Assembly: GCA_907163375.1 (NCBI GenBank)
Contig: CAJQUW010004769.1
Location: forward strand, 372,001 to 436,000
Length of the DNA stretch: 64,000 nt
Source: Prostheceraeus crozeri
Lineage: Eukaryota; Platyhelminthes; Polycladida; Euryleptidae
Direction: 5' to 3'
The notes beneath the pieces were generated by a model. That model searched no databases, was not told where the DNA came from, and saw only the letters and a program-made list of their open reading frames with translations. The translations under genes and the position numbers were made by a program. Numbering within the stretch: the first letter of the stretch is position 1; each line of letters opens with the position of its first letter. Shown piece by piece: positions 34,401 through 46,105 of the stretch.

Positions 34401-36183
34401 CACAGGAAGAGAAGCGCCTTCACCTAAGCTTCACAATCATGGCAACGTAAATTTGTATCTTATCCATAACTTGCACCTAAGAACACTTATCAATGAAGGA
34501 TAATCGTATGATGTATAAACAATGATTAATTTTGAGTCAAACTTTTAAAGCATGATATATTAAAGATCTTGAGACAGTGCCAGCAAATTACAACTATGAC
34601 ATCTTGCATTTTGAGATGAATGTAGACTTGGTAACGTAAATTAGTTCAGTTCGGGGACAAATATAAAAGCGCTCGTCTTTCTGTCCTAAACGTTTTCAAC
34701 TAACATACATCATATTGGAACGATTACTTGTGTATGTATAGTCGCTAACACTCAATCAAGCATGCTCACCTCAACCGGGATTGACGCACGTCTTACAAGT
34801 GTTGACACTTCGACCGTGGGGACAGTGAAAACCGGTATTTTTGTTCACTTAGCAGTTATTGGTTGCAGTGTAAACAACCGTATATTGTCTTCCAACTTCA
34901 TCTCTTATGTGAATGAGTCATCTTATAAGCGCAGAGTCGAGTGACGTCAGGTTGAACAGCAGATCAAAACCGACAGGTCGCTACAGCGTGGGGACACGAA
35001 AAATGGCGAAATGCACTCCCTTATTGATATTCACCCTTATGCGTATTTGCAGTGTATTTAGTGTATTAGTGTATTTCGCAACATGTTCTCCATTAAATTT
35101 GTATTTCAAGCATGATTTTTTTGATTATGGAATGAACTGCTGGAAATGTACTTAAATCTATAAGCCAACTCTGCTAGGATAAGAGAAGGGTAACGTAAAT
35201 TAGGCAAAACATGGCTCCGTGATAGACGCAATCTTAATACAACGATAAACACGCGTCCTATGGGTTAAATAAGCTAGAAACTCTTTCAACCTTATGTTTA
35301 AAAGCCGCAATTAACATTTGAATAATGATTAAGAAAGATCAAACAGAGTAGAAACGTAGATTAATCCAGCATATAATTCACATATTTTAAACCATTAGAT
35401 ATAGAATCCTGACATGCAATTGAGTTCTAAAAATGTCATGTATCTGTCACTCAAGACATGATTTCAATGATCCACCAAAATGAGCACTTTTCGAAAACTT
35501 TTTTTTAGATAAAAATTTGCAGCAAATGCACTCGCTTATTGATATTCAACCTTTCATTCAATGATAATTCTTTTCAAAAGAATTCTTGTGTTGTATTGTT
35601 CAGTGTCCAATTGTTCTGTGCATGCACGGTGGAGATCTGATGACCACCGGTCTTCATGACTGCGCTATGCAGATGTAGTTCATTCTTTCATTGCTCCTTG
35701 GTCAATACAGCACAATTCTGGAACTTGTCTTGTTCTGCGAGCAATATAATACAACATCTTGTTTTCTTTTTACGATGTGCATGTACGAGTGCATGACATG
35801 TGCACATATATGAGATACAGCTGACTGTCTAATTCTAGCAATAGTTGTACTCAATTTAGACTCTTAGCAAAGCGCTTCTACTATAGCACGCAAAAGTAAA
35901 TATATTAAAAAAAATAAACGCGTTTCATGATAATCAGTCCGGACTACCCACTGTACATGTATATACGTACCTAATTTGTCTATGATTATAAAGCACTGCA
36001 TATGCAATACATACATAAGGCATATGAGTATGCATCAATACATGTATTACGAATTGACTGGTCGTCACTTGACGGGTCGGGTCACAAAAATCTATACGGG
36101 TTCCACCTCTGGTTGACACCCAGTAAAAGATCACGTTGCTGCCTATGCATGGAATTAGGCCTATATCAATCTTTCGTCATTCT
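33764..36183. other. Intergenic with a dispersed 14-base word
   Basis: No gene recognised. GTAACGTAAATTAG occurs exactly at 34268, 34631 and 35190, with near matches at about 34444 and 35351, and a longer similarity (GCACTC-CTTATTGATATTCA) pairs about 35012 with 35529. This suggests decayed copies of one short repeat. Confidence 0.5.
34367..34398. repeat. (AT)n microsatellite
   Basis: Sixteen AT dinucleotides, read directly. Confidence 0.95.
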
Positions 36184-37311
36184 TCAGTTTTTCAATAATT
36201 GTTTGTTTAAATGGCATTTTTCATTCATGTTCCAGAATGATGCTACATCTACAACAGCTGATGGTTTCGAATCAGTATGTAATTTTCGACAAAGATGATC
36301 CATCAATATTTCATGGCCCCGGTCTCTCTCCACTTTAAATTTTTTCTTCCATTCAAAGAAAGTAGAATATTCAGCTTCATTTGCTGCAAGTCGCTTGAGA
36401 TAATGCACAAGACTAGAGACACTCTTGAAATCATCCACATAAACAAATGACTTCGGAGGCGCTACAGCCTCATAGTCTGATCGATTATAGCCTCCATACA
36501 CCACAGGAACGGCATGTCCCTGTAATCCATTCCTCCAGAACTTCTCTGTGATGTATTCCTTGCAATAGCTATTCTCAAACGCAAGATAATATCGATATTT
36601 CCTGCTTAGCTGACGCATAAGGACACGACTAAATGCCAACGGAACGCCACAGTTCCCATAGACATCGATGTGCACATGACGTTGCATGGCTTTTATTAAT
36701 GCGTTCCGATTGGTTGAATGACAGTTACTCATAACTGCAAATGCAAATTGTGTCTTTTCTGATTGTTTGTACAACTCCTTCGCAGCTTTCTTCTCTTTAT
36801 CAGTCAAAGGAATGTAGCCAAGGGAATATGGAAACCAAACGTTGGACTCTCGCATAAAGGTCGCTGTCCAATTAAACTTGTCATTCCAAAATTTGCTGAG
36901 ATTGAGACTTACGGTTTTGGGCGATTCCAACGTGAAAAATACCCAAAACTGATGCGGTTTTCGGGTCTTTTGGAGCTTCGGAGAAAAAGTCCGATAATCG
37001 AAAGCATGAAATAGCAACGCGTCAGCCTCTGAGCTGTCAAGTGTCCATTGACAGCGATATCCATCGTCGGTAGTAACAACATGGTAACTCGCCCAGCTTG
37101 GATAAAAGTAGCTCCACGCATCACGCCGCGGTACATAAAGTTTTGAAGCACAAAATATTTTCTTCACCTCTGATTTTGATGGAAGGACGTTTCTGCTCTT
37201 CAGTCTGTAAAGCAAATCGCTGAGGTCACTGATATAAAAAGTTGTGACAATGAGTACTGCCACAGCAGCCCCAGTGAATAAAATGAGGTGATTCTGATCT
37301 TTCACTGCCAT
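36184..37311 (-). CDS. Alpha-(1,3)-fucosyltransferase (GT10), intact single exon
   Basis: Transfers L-fucose from GDP-fucose to N-acetylglucosamine-containing glycans in the Golgi. The ATG at 37311 opens 375 residues with a type II membrane layout: short cytosolic tail, one hydrophobic anchor (about residues 9-29, LILFTGAAVAVLIVTTFYI), a stem, then the catalytic domain. Family landmarks in order: FWVFFTLESP (about 120), FNWTATFMRESNVWFPY (about 150), FAFAVMSNCHSTNRNALIKA (about 195), DVYGNCG, and the diagnostic donor-site block YYLAFENSYCKEYITEKFW with AVPVVYGGYN and SFVYVDDF (about 240-305). Potential N-glycosylation sites at NLS, NWT and NRS. Length is normal for the family. No disabling change is visible, so this looks like a working host gene; lack of introns is common in GT10. 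Sequence alone does not settle which linkage it makes. Confidence 0.96.
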   Translation of the reverse strand: MAVKDQNHLILFTGAAVAVLIVTTFYISDLSDLLYRLKSRNVLPSKSEVKKIFCASKLYVPRRDAWSYFYPSWASYHVVTTDDGYRCQWTLDSSEADALLFHAFDYRTFSPKLQKTRKPHQFWVFFTLESPKTVSLNLSKFWNDKFNWTATFMRESNVWFPYSLGYIPLTDKEKKAAKELYKQSEKTQFAFAVMSNCHSTNRNALIKAMQRHVHIDVYGNCGVPLAFSRVLMRQLSRKYRYYLAFENSYCKEYITEKFWRNGLQGHAVPVVYGGYNRSDYEAVAPPKSFVYVDDFKSVSSLVHYLKRLAANEAEYSTFFEWKKKFKVERDRGHEILMDHLCRKLHTDSKPSAVVDVASFWNMNEKCHLNKQLLKN

Positions 37312-38001
37312 CGCGTAGAGGATTAGTCAATGCATGCGATCATTTTATCTTTAAATGTCAATCCGAATCGTTCTGTGATTGAGTCGTTTAATGAAGCCAG
37401 CCAATCACGACCTATTGACAACCTGACAAGCAAATACCTATGACAGAGAATATGAGGAAGGTCATCAACGATAGATGAGACTGCTACGCAAAAGAAGTAG
37501 TTGTAGCATGGCACGAACTGTGACTGCAGGTAATCTCTCGTTACATGAGATATTTTTGCATTACATGTTCGATGTATCTACTGGTTGCTTGACTTCATCC
37601 CGCATTTGAATAAGCTTGCGTCATCAACAGAAATCCAAAGGTCAAACGCATTACGGCGAAGAGGCAACCACAGAATTTTTCCACCGAAGACCATCGGTCT
37701 GTAGCAGTAACTGTAGTTGACTCTCTCCATAGACAAGGTATCGCTTCGTGAATTTATTCGATCTGTGACTTATTCTACTGCCGATGATCGATGGTGAGTC
37801 AACAGCCATGATCGTGTGATGACTTGATTAAGCAAAAATTGAGTTAACGATATCGTGAAGGTTCAAAGAAGCAAGTATTAATGATGTATAGAAGTATATT
37901 ATATGTTATTATTATGAAACTGGCATAAGCTTCAAATTTCCGGAGTCATCTTATGGCTCAATTGGTTGGCGAATAGATATTGGTCATCGAAGAATTAGTG
38001 A
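37312..38001. other. Upstream region of the fucosyltransferase gene
   Basis: No coding feature recognised; presumably holds the promoter and 5' leader. No TATA box at a convincing distance was identified. Confidence 0.35.
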
Positions 38002-38837
38002 CATAGAGTAAGTATATATGGGTACAGTGTCGACTCAAAAAGTATCTGTTTACAGTGAAAATTTTTACATGAGAAGATTCAGTTTTGGGCGGAGATTACG
38101 TTCCTGAGGTCCAAAAAATTATTTGAGCAATTCTATAATAATCCTAAAATCTTGCAAGTTTATATGCTACCGAGATGATACTACCCTTTATAAGTAATAT
38201 GAAACAAGTTGGATGTGAAAATGAATGGACATCTGCCAACAAGCATCTTCATTGAGCGGAAATCGAGATGATTATCAAAGGGAATTCTTGAGCAGCATTA
38301 TAATTCAAGTCTTCATGAAAACGTCGATATCTTATTGTGCTTTCTTGGCTGAAATTTCAAGTTTCTTAATTCCATTTTCATCGATATAATTAATTTTATA
38401 ATTCATTCAAATCTGAATAGTTATACTGACCCATTCACATCTTTTGAGTTAATTGTGATCATATGGTTATTTCATTTCGCTCTTTCAGTGAGAGGTGATG
38501 GCTTGTGATATGATCATGCTCAAGAAAGTGCTCTTATGGATAAGGCAATGTATTAAATTGATTGTAACCTATCGGATTGCTAGTTTAACAAACTACATGT
38601 ACTGTATATTACCTCTCCACACAGGTTGAAATGACATGGAGGATTTGTAAAATGCTATTATTCCTCCTGTCTTATTATAACGATCAATCGACAAATCCAG
38701 AATTTCTACAAAAGTGTTAAAGTTTGTATATCTCACATGTGATGCTGGTTCTCATTCGAGTTCATTTAATAAAATCGAAGCTGTATACACAAAGGGGATT
38801 TAATTATTGCTGAATTGCTAAATATACTTACTCTATG
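38002..38837. mobile_element. Full-length copy of the CATAGAGTAAG element
   Basis: An 836-bp element in inverse orientation to 6845-7632. It begins CATAGAGTAAGTATAT and ends with the inverse of the same word; the interior matches along its length (TCGACTCAAAAAGTATCTG, GGAGATTACGTTCCTG near one end; TTAAATCCCC and ACAAATCCTCCATGTCA near the other). The flanking 8-mers (ATTAGTGA, ATCTTGAA) agree only partly, so this copy may be older. No protein encoded. Confidence 0.88.
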
Positions 38838-38931
38838 ATCTTGAAATATTGAGCTTCTACTGTTTCAGATCAAACAACAGTCCTACAAGAACTTATTTTT
38901 CTAAATCATGAACCACTACAGTATATACCAT

Positions 38932-39041
38932 AGAGTAAGCATAATAGGAAGAATAGAAACTCAGTATAAATAAAATCTCCAATGTGTATATCACAGTTTT
39001 GATTTTGTTGAAGGAACTCGAGACGAGACCCAAGTAGTATA
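38932..39041. repeat. Terminal fragment of the CATAGAGTAAG element
   Basis: Starts CATAGAGTAAGCATA and follows the left end of the 6845 copy through AAATCTCCAATGTG, TTTTGATTTTGTTGAA and GAGACGAGACCCA, then homology stops at the hairpin at 39042. Cut off by later events at the left edge of the virus-like element. Confidence 0.8.
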
Positions 39042-39089
39042 AGGTATGATATCCGGCGCAACGCTTCGCTACCTCCGGATATCACACCT
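39042..39089. other. Hairpin at left edge of virus-like element
   Basis: GGTATGATATCCGG and CCGGATATCACACC form a 14-bp stem with one mismatch around a loop of about 17 bases. It sits between a truncated repeat and the AT-rich direct repeats leading into the Polinton-like element. Confidence 0.75.
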
Positions 39090-39094
39090 ATATG

Positions 39095-39300
39095 AAAAAA
39101 TGAAATTATTAATGCAAAATATGATCCTCCCAAAATTCATAAAATGAAATTACTAATGCGAAATAGAGTACAATTCATAAAATGAAATTACTAATGCAAA
39201 ATGGGGTCCTCCCAAAATTCATAAAATGAGAAATGAGAATTACAAAATGAAAATAGGATACTCCCTAAATTCATAAGATGAAATTAGAAATACATATTAG
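39095..39300. repeat. Irregular direct repeats before virus-like copy 1
   Basis: Four imperfect units sharing ATTCATAAAATGAAATTACT and TAATGCAAAATGGGGTCCTC-like sequence at spacings of roughly 38-51 bases. A different set of short direct repeats stands at the matching place before copy 2 (57914-58050). Confidence 0.8.
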
Positions 39301-39737
39301 CAACATCAATAGTTGCAAGACAAGAATGGTCACTGCATTGTAATATTTGCTTAAAAAATGGAAGATGAAAATAAAAATGAAAAAACAAAAGAAACATCAG
39401 CCCCCTTATATCCTTCATTATCATATGAAATGAATATAGCAAAACACAAAGATAGATTCAGATATATGAAAGATAAGGAATCGCAACTATTACCTAGACA
39501 TTCTTCGTTATTGTACTCTTAACATCATTCAAAGTACTAATTGTGTGAACTAGAAGATCATTATAACTCATAAACTCAAAATTATTCAATAAACCCGTAC
39601 ACTGACTGATGATTGAAGGGAGAGATAGAGGTAGATTTATTGTTCTAGCAAAGGAAAACAACAACTAACAGCTTGCCCTAAAATTATGTTGAACAGCTTC
39701 CTCTCTCCGCATGAATTGATTAAAAGCACTTCCTATT

Positions 39738-40446
39738 GTGAATCCAGAACTTATAAGGCTATCGATAGAAAACATTTCTTCTTGTAAATTCAGATTGACG
39801 GTTGTACCAAAACGCTCTCATCATATATTTCGCATAATGAGTCAAGAGTTTTCCGCTACTCAAACAAAAATAATCGGAGAATATTTACCAAATCTCTTCA
39901 ATGAGATCGCAAATTTATTTATGCCTTCAGAAAAACATGCCGACTATGTCAAATTTGTTACTGAGGAGACTAGAAAATGTCCCCATTTGTTTGATCCAGA
40001 ATTCATAGAATCATCGTGGTTAGAACGAAAAATTTTCAAGAAAAAGCAAAGTGAAGATAGAAGAAAACAATCGTTGCCAGGGAGGATGGAAAAATTACGA
40101 GAGGAAGTGATGAGGAATGTATTTGAGAGGCATGAATTTACAGATTCCTTTAGTGATTTCATAGAGCCAAATGGTGAAAAAGATGTAACAATTGTAAACT
40201 TACACAAATTTTTGTTGTATAAAAAAAAGCAACTTGCTCATTGTGACGTGCAAAATTTTTATTGGTAAGCACATCAACTATCTTCTATCTCTTTGTGGCA
40301 ATGACAAGACTTATTTTTATAGTCTCTTGACGCAAAATCAGATCAAATATTCACGCACCGAAATTTCATTTGCAATGAGATTAGGTAAATTAGCTGACAA
40401 ATTTCCTAAGCTTTGTAGGGTGTCTGTTCCTCTCAGATTTTTTTAA
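39738..40446 (+). pseudogene. Unknown virus-like protein, copy 1
   Basis: Polar, charged protein region occupying the same place as the plus-strand protein at 58700-59167 in copy 2; the second part (about 40234-40446) resembles it (IKYSRTEISFAMRLGKL against IKFSRSYITLLIKLFKM). A helix-turn-helix-like pattern is possible, but no family is recognised. Part of a fossil element. Confidence 0.5.
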
Positions 40447-40580
40447 AAAAAATCTAGGCATATTAGAAGAGTGTCTACAAAAGTGATGGAGAATTTTGGT
40501 GCGGCAACTAGATTTATTATCCTGAACAATGGTGTGTCATTCAATTACACTTCCCAAATTCTAGTTCTGTGCATTGAAGC

Positions 40581-40836
40581 GTCTTTTGCAATTACAATTG
40601 TGTGTCATTCAATTTTACGTTCTTTTTCTCAACAATGATGTGTTTTTCTAACGGTACCGCGCTTCCACTAATCAGATCGCGCCCACGGGTGGACAAAATG
40701 GTCATTTCGTCTTTTGCTATTACAATGGTGTGTCATTCAATTTTACGTTCTTTTCCTCAACAATGATGTGTTTTTCTAACGGTACCGCGCTTCCACCAAT
40801 CAAATCGCATCCACGCGTGGACAAAATTCACATTTC
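40581..40836. repeat. Two 128-bp tandem units in copy 1
   Basis: Units starting at 40581 and 40709 share TGTGTGTCATTCAATTTTAC, CAACAATGATGTGTTTTTC and TAACGGTACCGCGCTTCCAC. A shorter related piece precedes them at about 40525. They occupy the same slot as the unrelated 113-bp units of copy 2. Confidence 0.9.
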
Positions 40837-41029
40837 ACCGAACTCTGCGATGACATATTATCCTATTGATTCTCTCTCTGGAAATGCACTTTGCTGATTG
40901 TAGTGTGTATAATAAATATATGAGTACAAAAAGCATGAAATGTTTTTACTTCTCGGGTCTGAATGGGTTATGAGTTAAATCGGCACCATGACAAAATATT
41001 GTACTAAAAATAGAAGATTATGAAAAAAT

Positions 41030-41460
41030 AACAGAAGCCACAGCTCCACCATTATATTTCTTAAAATTATATGGAACGCAAACGACTACGAATTTCGATC
41101 TAAAGAAAATCGCTTATCGATTAGGAATAAAGAATTTTCATATCCTAATGAGAGACGAGTTACAATCGATCAAAAATTTACCTCAAGAGAATTTTGTAAC
41201 AAATCTTCACACATCAGAACAGAAAGTCATCCATTGGTCTGCAGGGCAGAAGAATACTAGTGTAGAAAACTATTGATTTGATTCATATGGACTTCCACCT
41301 ACAAATGGAGTAAGAGAAATACTTGGCGATGGAACATACAATACTTTAAAATTCAAAAGCCAGGAGCAACTTACTGTGGACAGTTATGTATTTAAGTTTT
41401 ATACAAATTGCAAGAAGGAGTGCCATTTCTTGATATTATGTTAGAGCTAAATGAATCAAG
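41030..41460 (+). pseudogene. Adenain-like cysteine protease remnant, copy 1
   Basis: Nucleotide and amino-acid similarity to the protease region of copy 2 (59641-60062), including the segment around the HW and DSYG positions. Such proteases (C5/Ulp1-like) mature capsid proteins in Polintons and adenoviruses. Fossil and broken. Confidence 0.65.
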
Positions 41461-41519
41461 CAAAAGCAAAAGAGAAAGCTAAAGCTCAAGCGAAGCTAAA
41501 ACTATAGCTCTGTCTTTTG

Positions 41520-42829
41520 TAACTCATTCTCATGAAATCTACCCTATATTTCCTCACTATCTAAATCTTTAATGTCATAAGTAATCGGATAAGTTTTATT
41601 TATCTTACAAACTTCAAACACTTCTCGCGTCCAGTAACCAACAAAACCTTTTTCAAATTAATTTTTATATTTAAATATTCGTATTCTATCACCAATCTTA
41701 AATTTTGGTTTGCGTTTTTGTAGATTAGAATCATTCTCAATTTCATGATTATTTTTAAATATTTTCTTTCTTATCAAATCTGGATCGTTAGAAGCATTCT
41801 TCGGAGTTTACTCAATACCTGAATGGATCGTATTATTATAATCCTCAACAACTCCTTGTAATATCTCCAACCATTTCTGATGACCTTCTTCTGTAAATTT
41901 CCTAAACAATTTACTTTTTAAAGTTCTATTAAACTTTTCTATTACTATGGCTTTTCCAGCATTTTCAGTGGAATAAACGGTTTCAAATAGTGGTTTAACA
42001 TTTCTATTATAAAATGCAGATCCTTTATCAACGAATAGTTTCCTTGGTTTTCTATTACTTTCCTTAAAGATTTCTTCAAACGCATATTTAACTGTTAAAC
42101 CACTTTTATTTTTTAATGGTTCCACTGAAGCATATCTAGTATATAAATCAATGATTGTTAAAACATACTTATAATTCCTTTCATTCGGCATATGAATAAG
42201 ATCAGCGCTCCAAATATCATCTTTATTATATATCTCTTTTACTTTCAAGAGATAATTTGGTTTTCTATATTTCTTATGAATTTCAGACGCGTAGCGATTT
42301 TGGTCATTCGACATTTCGTAAGAATAAGTTTCATTAAAACCCTGACCAAAAAGCATTTTAGCTTGTAATGCTTTCTTTACGAACATTCTTTCAATTTTTT
42401 CTCTAAAGGTAGGATTTTCAATATAATCTGATTTATCGATCATTTCTTACCACCTACATGTCTAGAAGCTATATCATCATGTTCTCTGTATGCTAAATCA
42501 TGCCTATAAGCTGCTGTATCTACTCTACTTTGAGGTTCTTCACCTGGTTTCGGATTATCATTCTCATCTAGTCTTATGTCTAATCGAGTTCCAGGACCGG
42601 TATATGAATGACAAGGAAGATGTTTTTCTTCTTTATATTTTGCCCAAATCAATCCCGGAAGATTTGATAATGTTTTTTGTATATCACCTCCGGTGTGCTG
42701 AAAACTTGTGGTTGAATCATCCCCACCTTCGTAACGCTGACAACAGGAAGTTGGACCACCTTCTCTATATCTACCATAACGAAAATCCAATAGATCTAGA
42801 TTTGAAATTGTTAGCTTTTTGAAAGACAT
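41520..42829 (-). pseudogene. Integrase and PLA2-like domain, copy 1
   Basis: The N-terminal part (42829 downward) has the parvovirus VP1-type phospholipase A2 signature GPGTRLDIRL ... AAYRHDLAYREHD; the downstream part (42443-41808) is a retroviral-type integrase core (DLIHMPNERNYKYVLTIIDL, FVDKGSAFYNRN, IVIEKFNRTLKSKL) with DDE residues in place, as in copy 2. The integrase inserts the element; the PLA2-like domain probably helps membrane escape by analogy with parvoviruses. Broken fossil. Confidence 0.85.
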
Positions 42830-42854
42830 TTTATTAAGATAAAATATTAACGTA

Positions 42855-43310
42855 CTATGCTAGGATATAGATATACTCCAGAACCATCTTTTGTTTCTTT
42901 TATTTCAATTAAATCATCAATATTATGTAGTACATTTTTAAGAACTCGTTTTCCTTCATCAACTAAATTAAATTTATTAAAAAATATATCTACCCCTCCT
43001 TTTTCCCTTGCTACTTTCTCCAACTCTCTATTATGTCGTTTTTATTCTTCTAATGCTGCCTTCTCTGATTTATTTTTATTTACTGACTGGACAATACCAG
43101 CTGTCCCACCTGCAACACTCCCAGCAGCTGCTATGCCACCTATTGTTAGTGGAATACCCCTATTATTTTCTTCTTGTTATTTAGCATTCTCTATCATTGG
43201 TTTACTTATGTAATACTTCTTTTTGTTAATCGTAATAGATTTCGGAGTATTTGTGTCAATGATGTTACGTAGTTTCAACCGTTTTATTATTATTATTATT
43301 CGCATGCGCC
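42855..43310 (-). pseudogene. Small hydrophobic virus-like protein, copy 1
   Basis: Minus-strand counterpart of 61427-61900 in copy 2: a Gly/Ala-rich hydrophobic segment followed by a charged helix and a conserved tail ending in a proline-serine-methionine motif. Probable minor virion or membrane protein. Broken fossil. Confidence 0.6.
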
Positions 43311-43340
43311 ATTTTTTAATTAAAGAATTATAAGTCTTGG

Positions 43341-43460
43341 GTTTTAGCCGACCACTTTGTTCAGGATACTAACCTATAGAACTTTGTTCAGAGGCTTTAG
43401 CCGATCACTTTGTTCAGGTTATTAACCTATAGAACTTTGTTCAGAGGCTTTAGTCGATCC
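43341..43460. repeat. 54-bp direct repeat, copy 1 only
   Basis: Two full units and the start of a third (43341, 43395, 43449) sharing TTTAGCCGAYCACTTTGTTC and AACCTATAGAACTTTGTTCA. The corresponding spacer in copy 2 (about 61920) lacks them. Confidence 0.85.
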
Positions 43461-44783
43461 TAACCATTTTTCCATTAAGAATTTCAATAGAATATTCTAC
43501 ACCTTCTAGCAATAGACCATAAGCCATTAATGATGTTGTGGAATTATTCTTTTCAATATCAATTGTCACATCACATCCATTCTTAGTAATATCTTCAGAT
43601 TGAGCGCTTAAATCAAAACAGAAAACAGGATATAAATTCTTCCAATCTACAGGAGTGCGTTGTACTTCAACTCCAAATTCTCGACATAGATTTCTATAAG
43701 CATCATATCCTTCCATGAATTGATTATTTGTGTCATCAAATCTTAATGGATCGATAGGATAACGTGTTTAATTTTAAGAAATTTGTTAACTTTGAATTGA
43801 TATGAAAAAGAATATTGTTCTTATCAAAAGTAGGAGTTTCATTCTTTTGAAAAGCGAAAAATAATATCTTGGAGTATTCGATGTTCTTGTGAAATGCCAG
43901 TTAAATCTTTATTCAGAAAAAGTTACAGAACTAGCAATACGTTTCATAAAATTTACTGGAATTGATTTATTAGTATTTAATCTTTTTGTTATCATTGTTT
44001 CAATTTCCAAACTAGGAGTAATATGTTTTACCCAGCATTCAAGTTTTTCAATTTTTATGTATGCCTTCTTTCCAGTTTTACCATAAAATATTGATTCATT
44101 ACTTACAGTGCGATGAATAATTAGTTTATATTTCAATTGATATGATATTTCATTGTAATCTAAATTCCCGAATAATGAAGATAACGAACAATGAACAGTT
44201 TGTTTACTTTTATTATTAAAATTGCGTCTTTCTTTATATTCACTATTGTTTGTTTTAGTTAAATGTTCTGCAATTTTTTCTACATCCTTCGCAATTGTTG
44301 GTGCATCTGTTCCAGCGTGAGTTAAATCATCTACAATTATTCCATCATTATTATCTGGAAACCATCCTTCGATTTCATGCATTTTATTATTTTCACCAAC
44401 TGTAACAAATCGAAGCATCGAATCAATTATACCTGGAGAATCACTTATTGTTTCTATATTTTGAGTTGCAACATCCAAACGCAATTGTGTAAATAATCTT
44501 GGAAAGAAATTATTTTCTAATGTAATGTTATCCGTAGCAGGTAATGGTGTATTAAAATCATCATCAGCGCAGAATATAGAGAATATTCAAAGTGTAAAAA
44601 TGGATCGGGTAAATATAAATAACTTTGCTGATTATCGACTTCAAAAATCAAATCACCTCCAGTATTCACTCTACCTGAAGATCCAGGGTTCATAGCAATT
44701 CTTATATAGCCATTCTTTTTTTGATTATAACTGACGAACGGAGGATCGCCTAGTCTAAATTTACTTTCGATCACAGACGACAT
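43450..44783 (-). pseudogene. Major capsid-like protein, copy 1
   Basis: Parts correspond along their length to 61934-63269 of copy 2: N-terminal GDPPFVSYNQKKNGYIRIAM, a strand-rich middle and a C-terminus with SLMAYGLLLEGVEYSIEI. Size, beta-rich look and position next to other virion-type genes suggest a double jelly-roll capsid protein; this is inference from context. Broken fossil, a few interruptions. Confidence 0.6.
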
Positions 44784-44870
44784 TATATTTTTTATCAGAA
44801 AAAATTCAGTTTGGTACTAGAATTTTGATATTCCATTTCGTCTCATTTCTTCAATTGTTTTTTCATCATG

Positions 44871-45257
44871 CTAATTTAGCAATTTTGTTTTTCGTTTCCT
44901 CTGAGAGCCTTTTATCTTTTTGTAGTTGGCATCATTCCTAAGTTTACGAATAGCTTCTATTTGTTTTAGTTCATTTTGTGACTTAACAGCATTCGATATT
45001 ACACTAGCTGTACTACATATAGCAGCTGCTCCTTTAGCAGCTGCTCCTTTAGCAGCTCCTTTAGCAGCAGATGAAATCAAATCTTTATTATTTTTAATCA
45101 AGTTAACGATACTTTCTATACCAGAAAATATGCCATCTCCTTCTTTTTGAATTGTTTCTACACTGTCATAATGGTACACAGGTTTCATAGATGGTTCGCT
45201 TGCAATTTTTTGATTTGACGTAAAATGTTTAAGATTATGTTTGTGCATCAGAGGCAT
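44871..45257 (-). pseudogene. Ala/Lys-rich small virion-like protein, copy 1
   Basis: Counterpart of 63304-63738 in copy 2, beginning with the shared HKHNLKHFTSNQKIASEPS stretch and containing IVNLIKNNKDLISSAAKGA. Copy 1 has extra AAKGA-type units relative to copy 2, a simple in-frame expansion. Resembles small basic, amphipathic adenovirus core or cement proteins only in composition. Confidence 0.6.
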
Positions 45258-45284
45258 TTTTTAAGCTTAAATTTGAGTTTGTGA

Positions 45285-46096
45285 TTAAGATTTACGTTTG
45301 TGAATGAACAACAACCGCGTGATTACTTTATTAATTTGCTTTTGCACTTTATCTATTGCGTCAAGCAGCGTTTGATGTATTTTAATTTCTTTTCTATTAA
45401 CTTCCATTTTCTCCTGATTCATCTTCAACGCCGTTTTAAGAGCATTCAATTGAACTTTAACATCATTCAACTGGTCCTTATTTCCTTTATAATTTTTCTT
45501 TAATTCATTTTAAGGGTCTTCAATCCGCTAACCTTTTGATTAAGTGCTTTCACTTCATTTATCATTCTATTCATGAACTTCACTTGTTGTGTAATTCTGG
45601 TACCTAATTCATCAACACTTTTTTGAAATGTAGATTGCAACTGTTGTAATAATTTTTGATTCTTTTCGGAAAATTTTTCTAATTCTTCTTTCAGTTGTTT
45701 ATTTTGATTTGTATTCTTTATAATGGCAGACCTTACAGTTATTGATAATAGGATTACAAACTTTGAATGCTCTGTTATTTTTTTATGAAGTTTTGATATA
45801 TCTGCTTCTATATCCCCATGTTTGGTGCCTAGATGTGTTGGCTTTTCTTTCAGTCTTTCATCATTCTGCTTTAGAAGCTTTGTTTCTTTCATTGGTGGAG
45901 CCAGCAACACAATTCTATCGAACTGTCTATCAACATATTCTTTATTTGTTAACTCAGTATTTAGTTGTGGAAGAATAGAAAGATGTAACGGGACTGTTAA
46001 AACGTCTCCAGTTTTCATGATATAGTTGCCTAGTTCTATTTCTGATTCTTGTTTATTTGGAATGTAAGCACATCCTCCAATATTTGTTAACATCAT
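45285..46096 (-). pseudogene. Fibre-like coiled-coil protein, copy 1
   Basis: The N-terminal part includes LTNKEYVDRQFDRIV, a motif type common at the base of phage and viral fibres, followed by long heptad-like stretches (ELEKFSEKNQKLLQQLQSTF, DELGTRITQQVKFMNRMINE). Likely a trimeric attachment fibre or spike; the matching region of copy 2 lies beyond the window. Fossil. Confidence 0.55.
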
Positions 46097-46105
46097 TTTT
46101 TCTGT

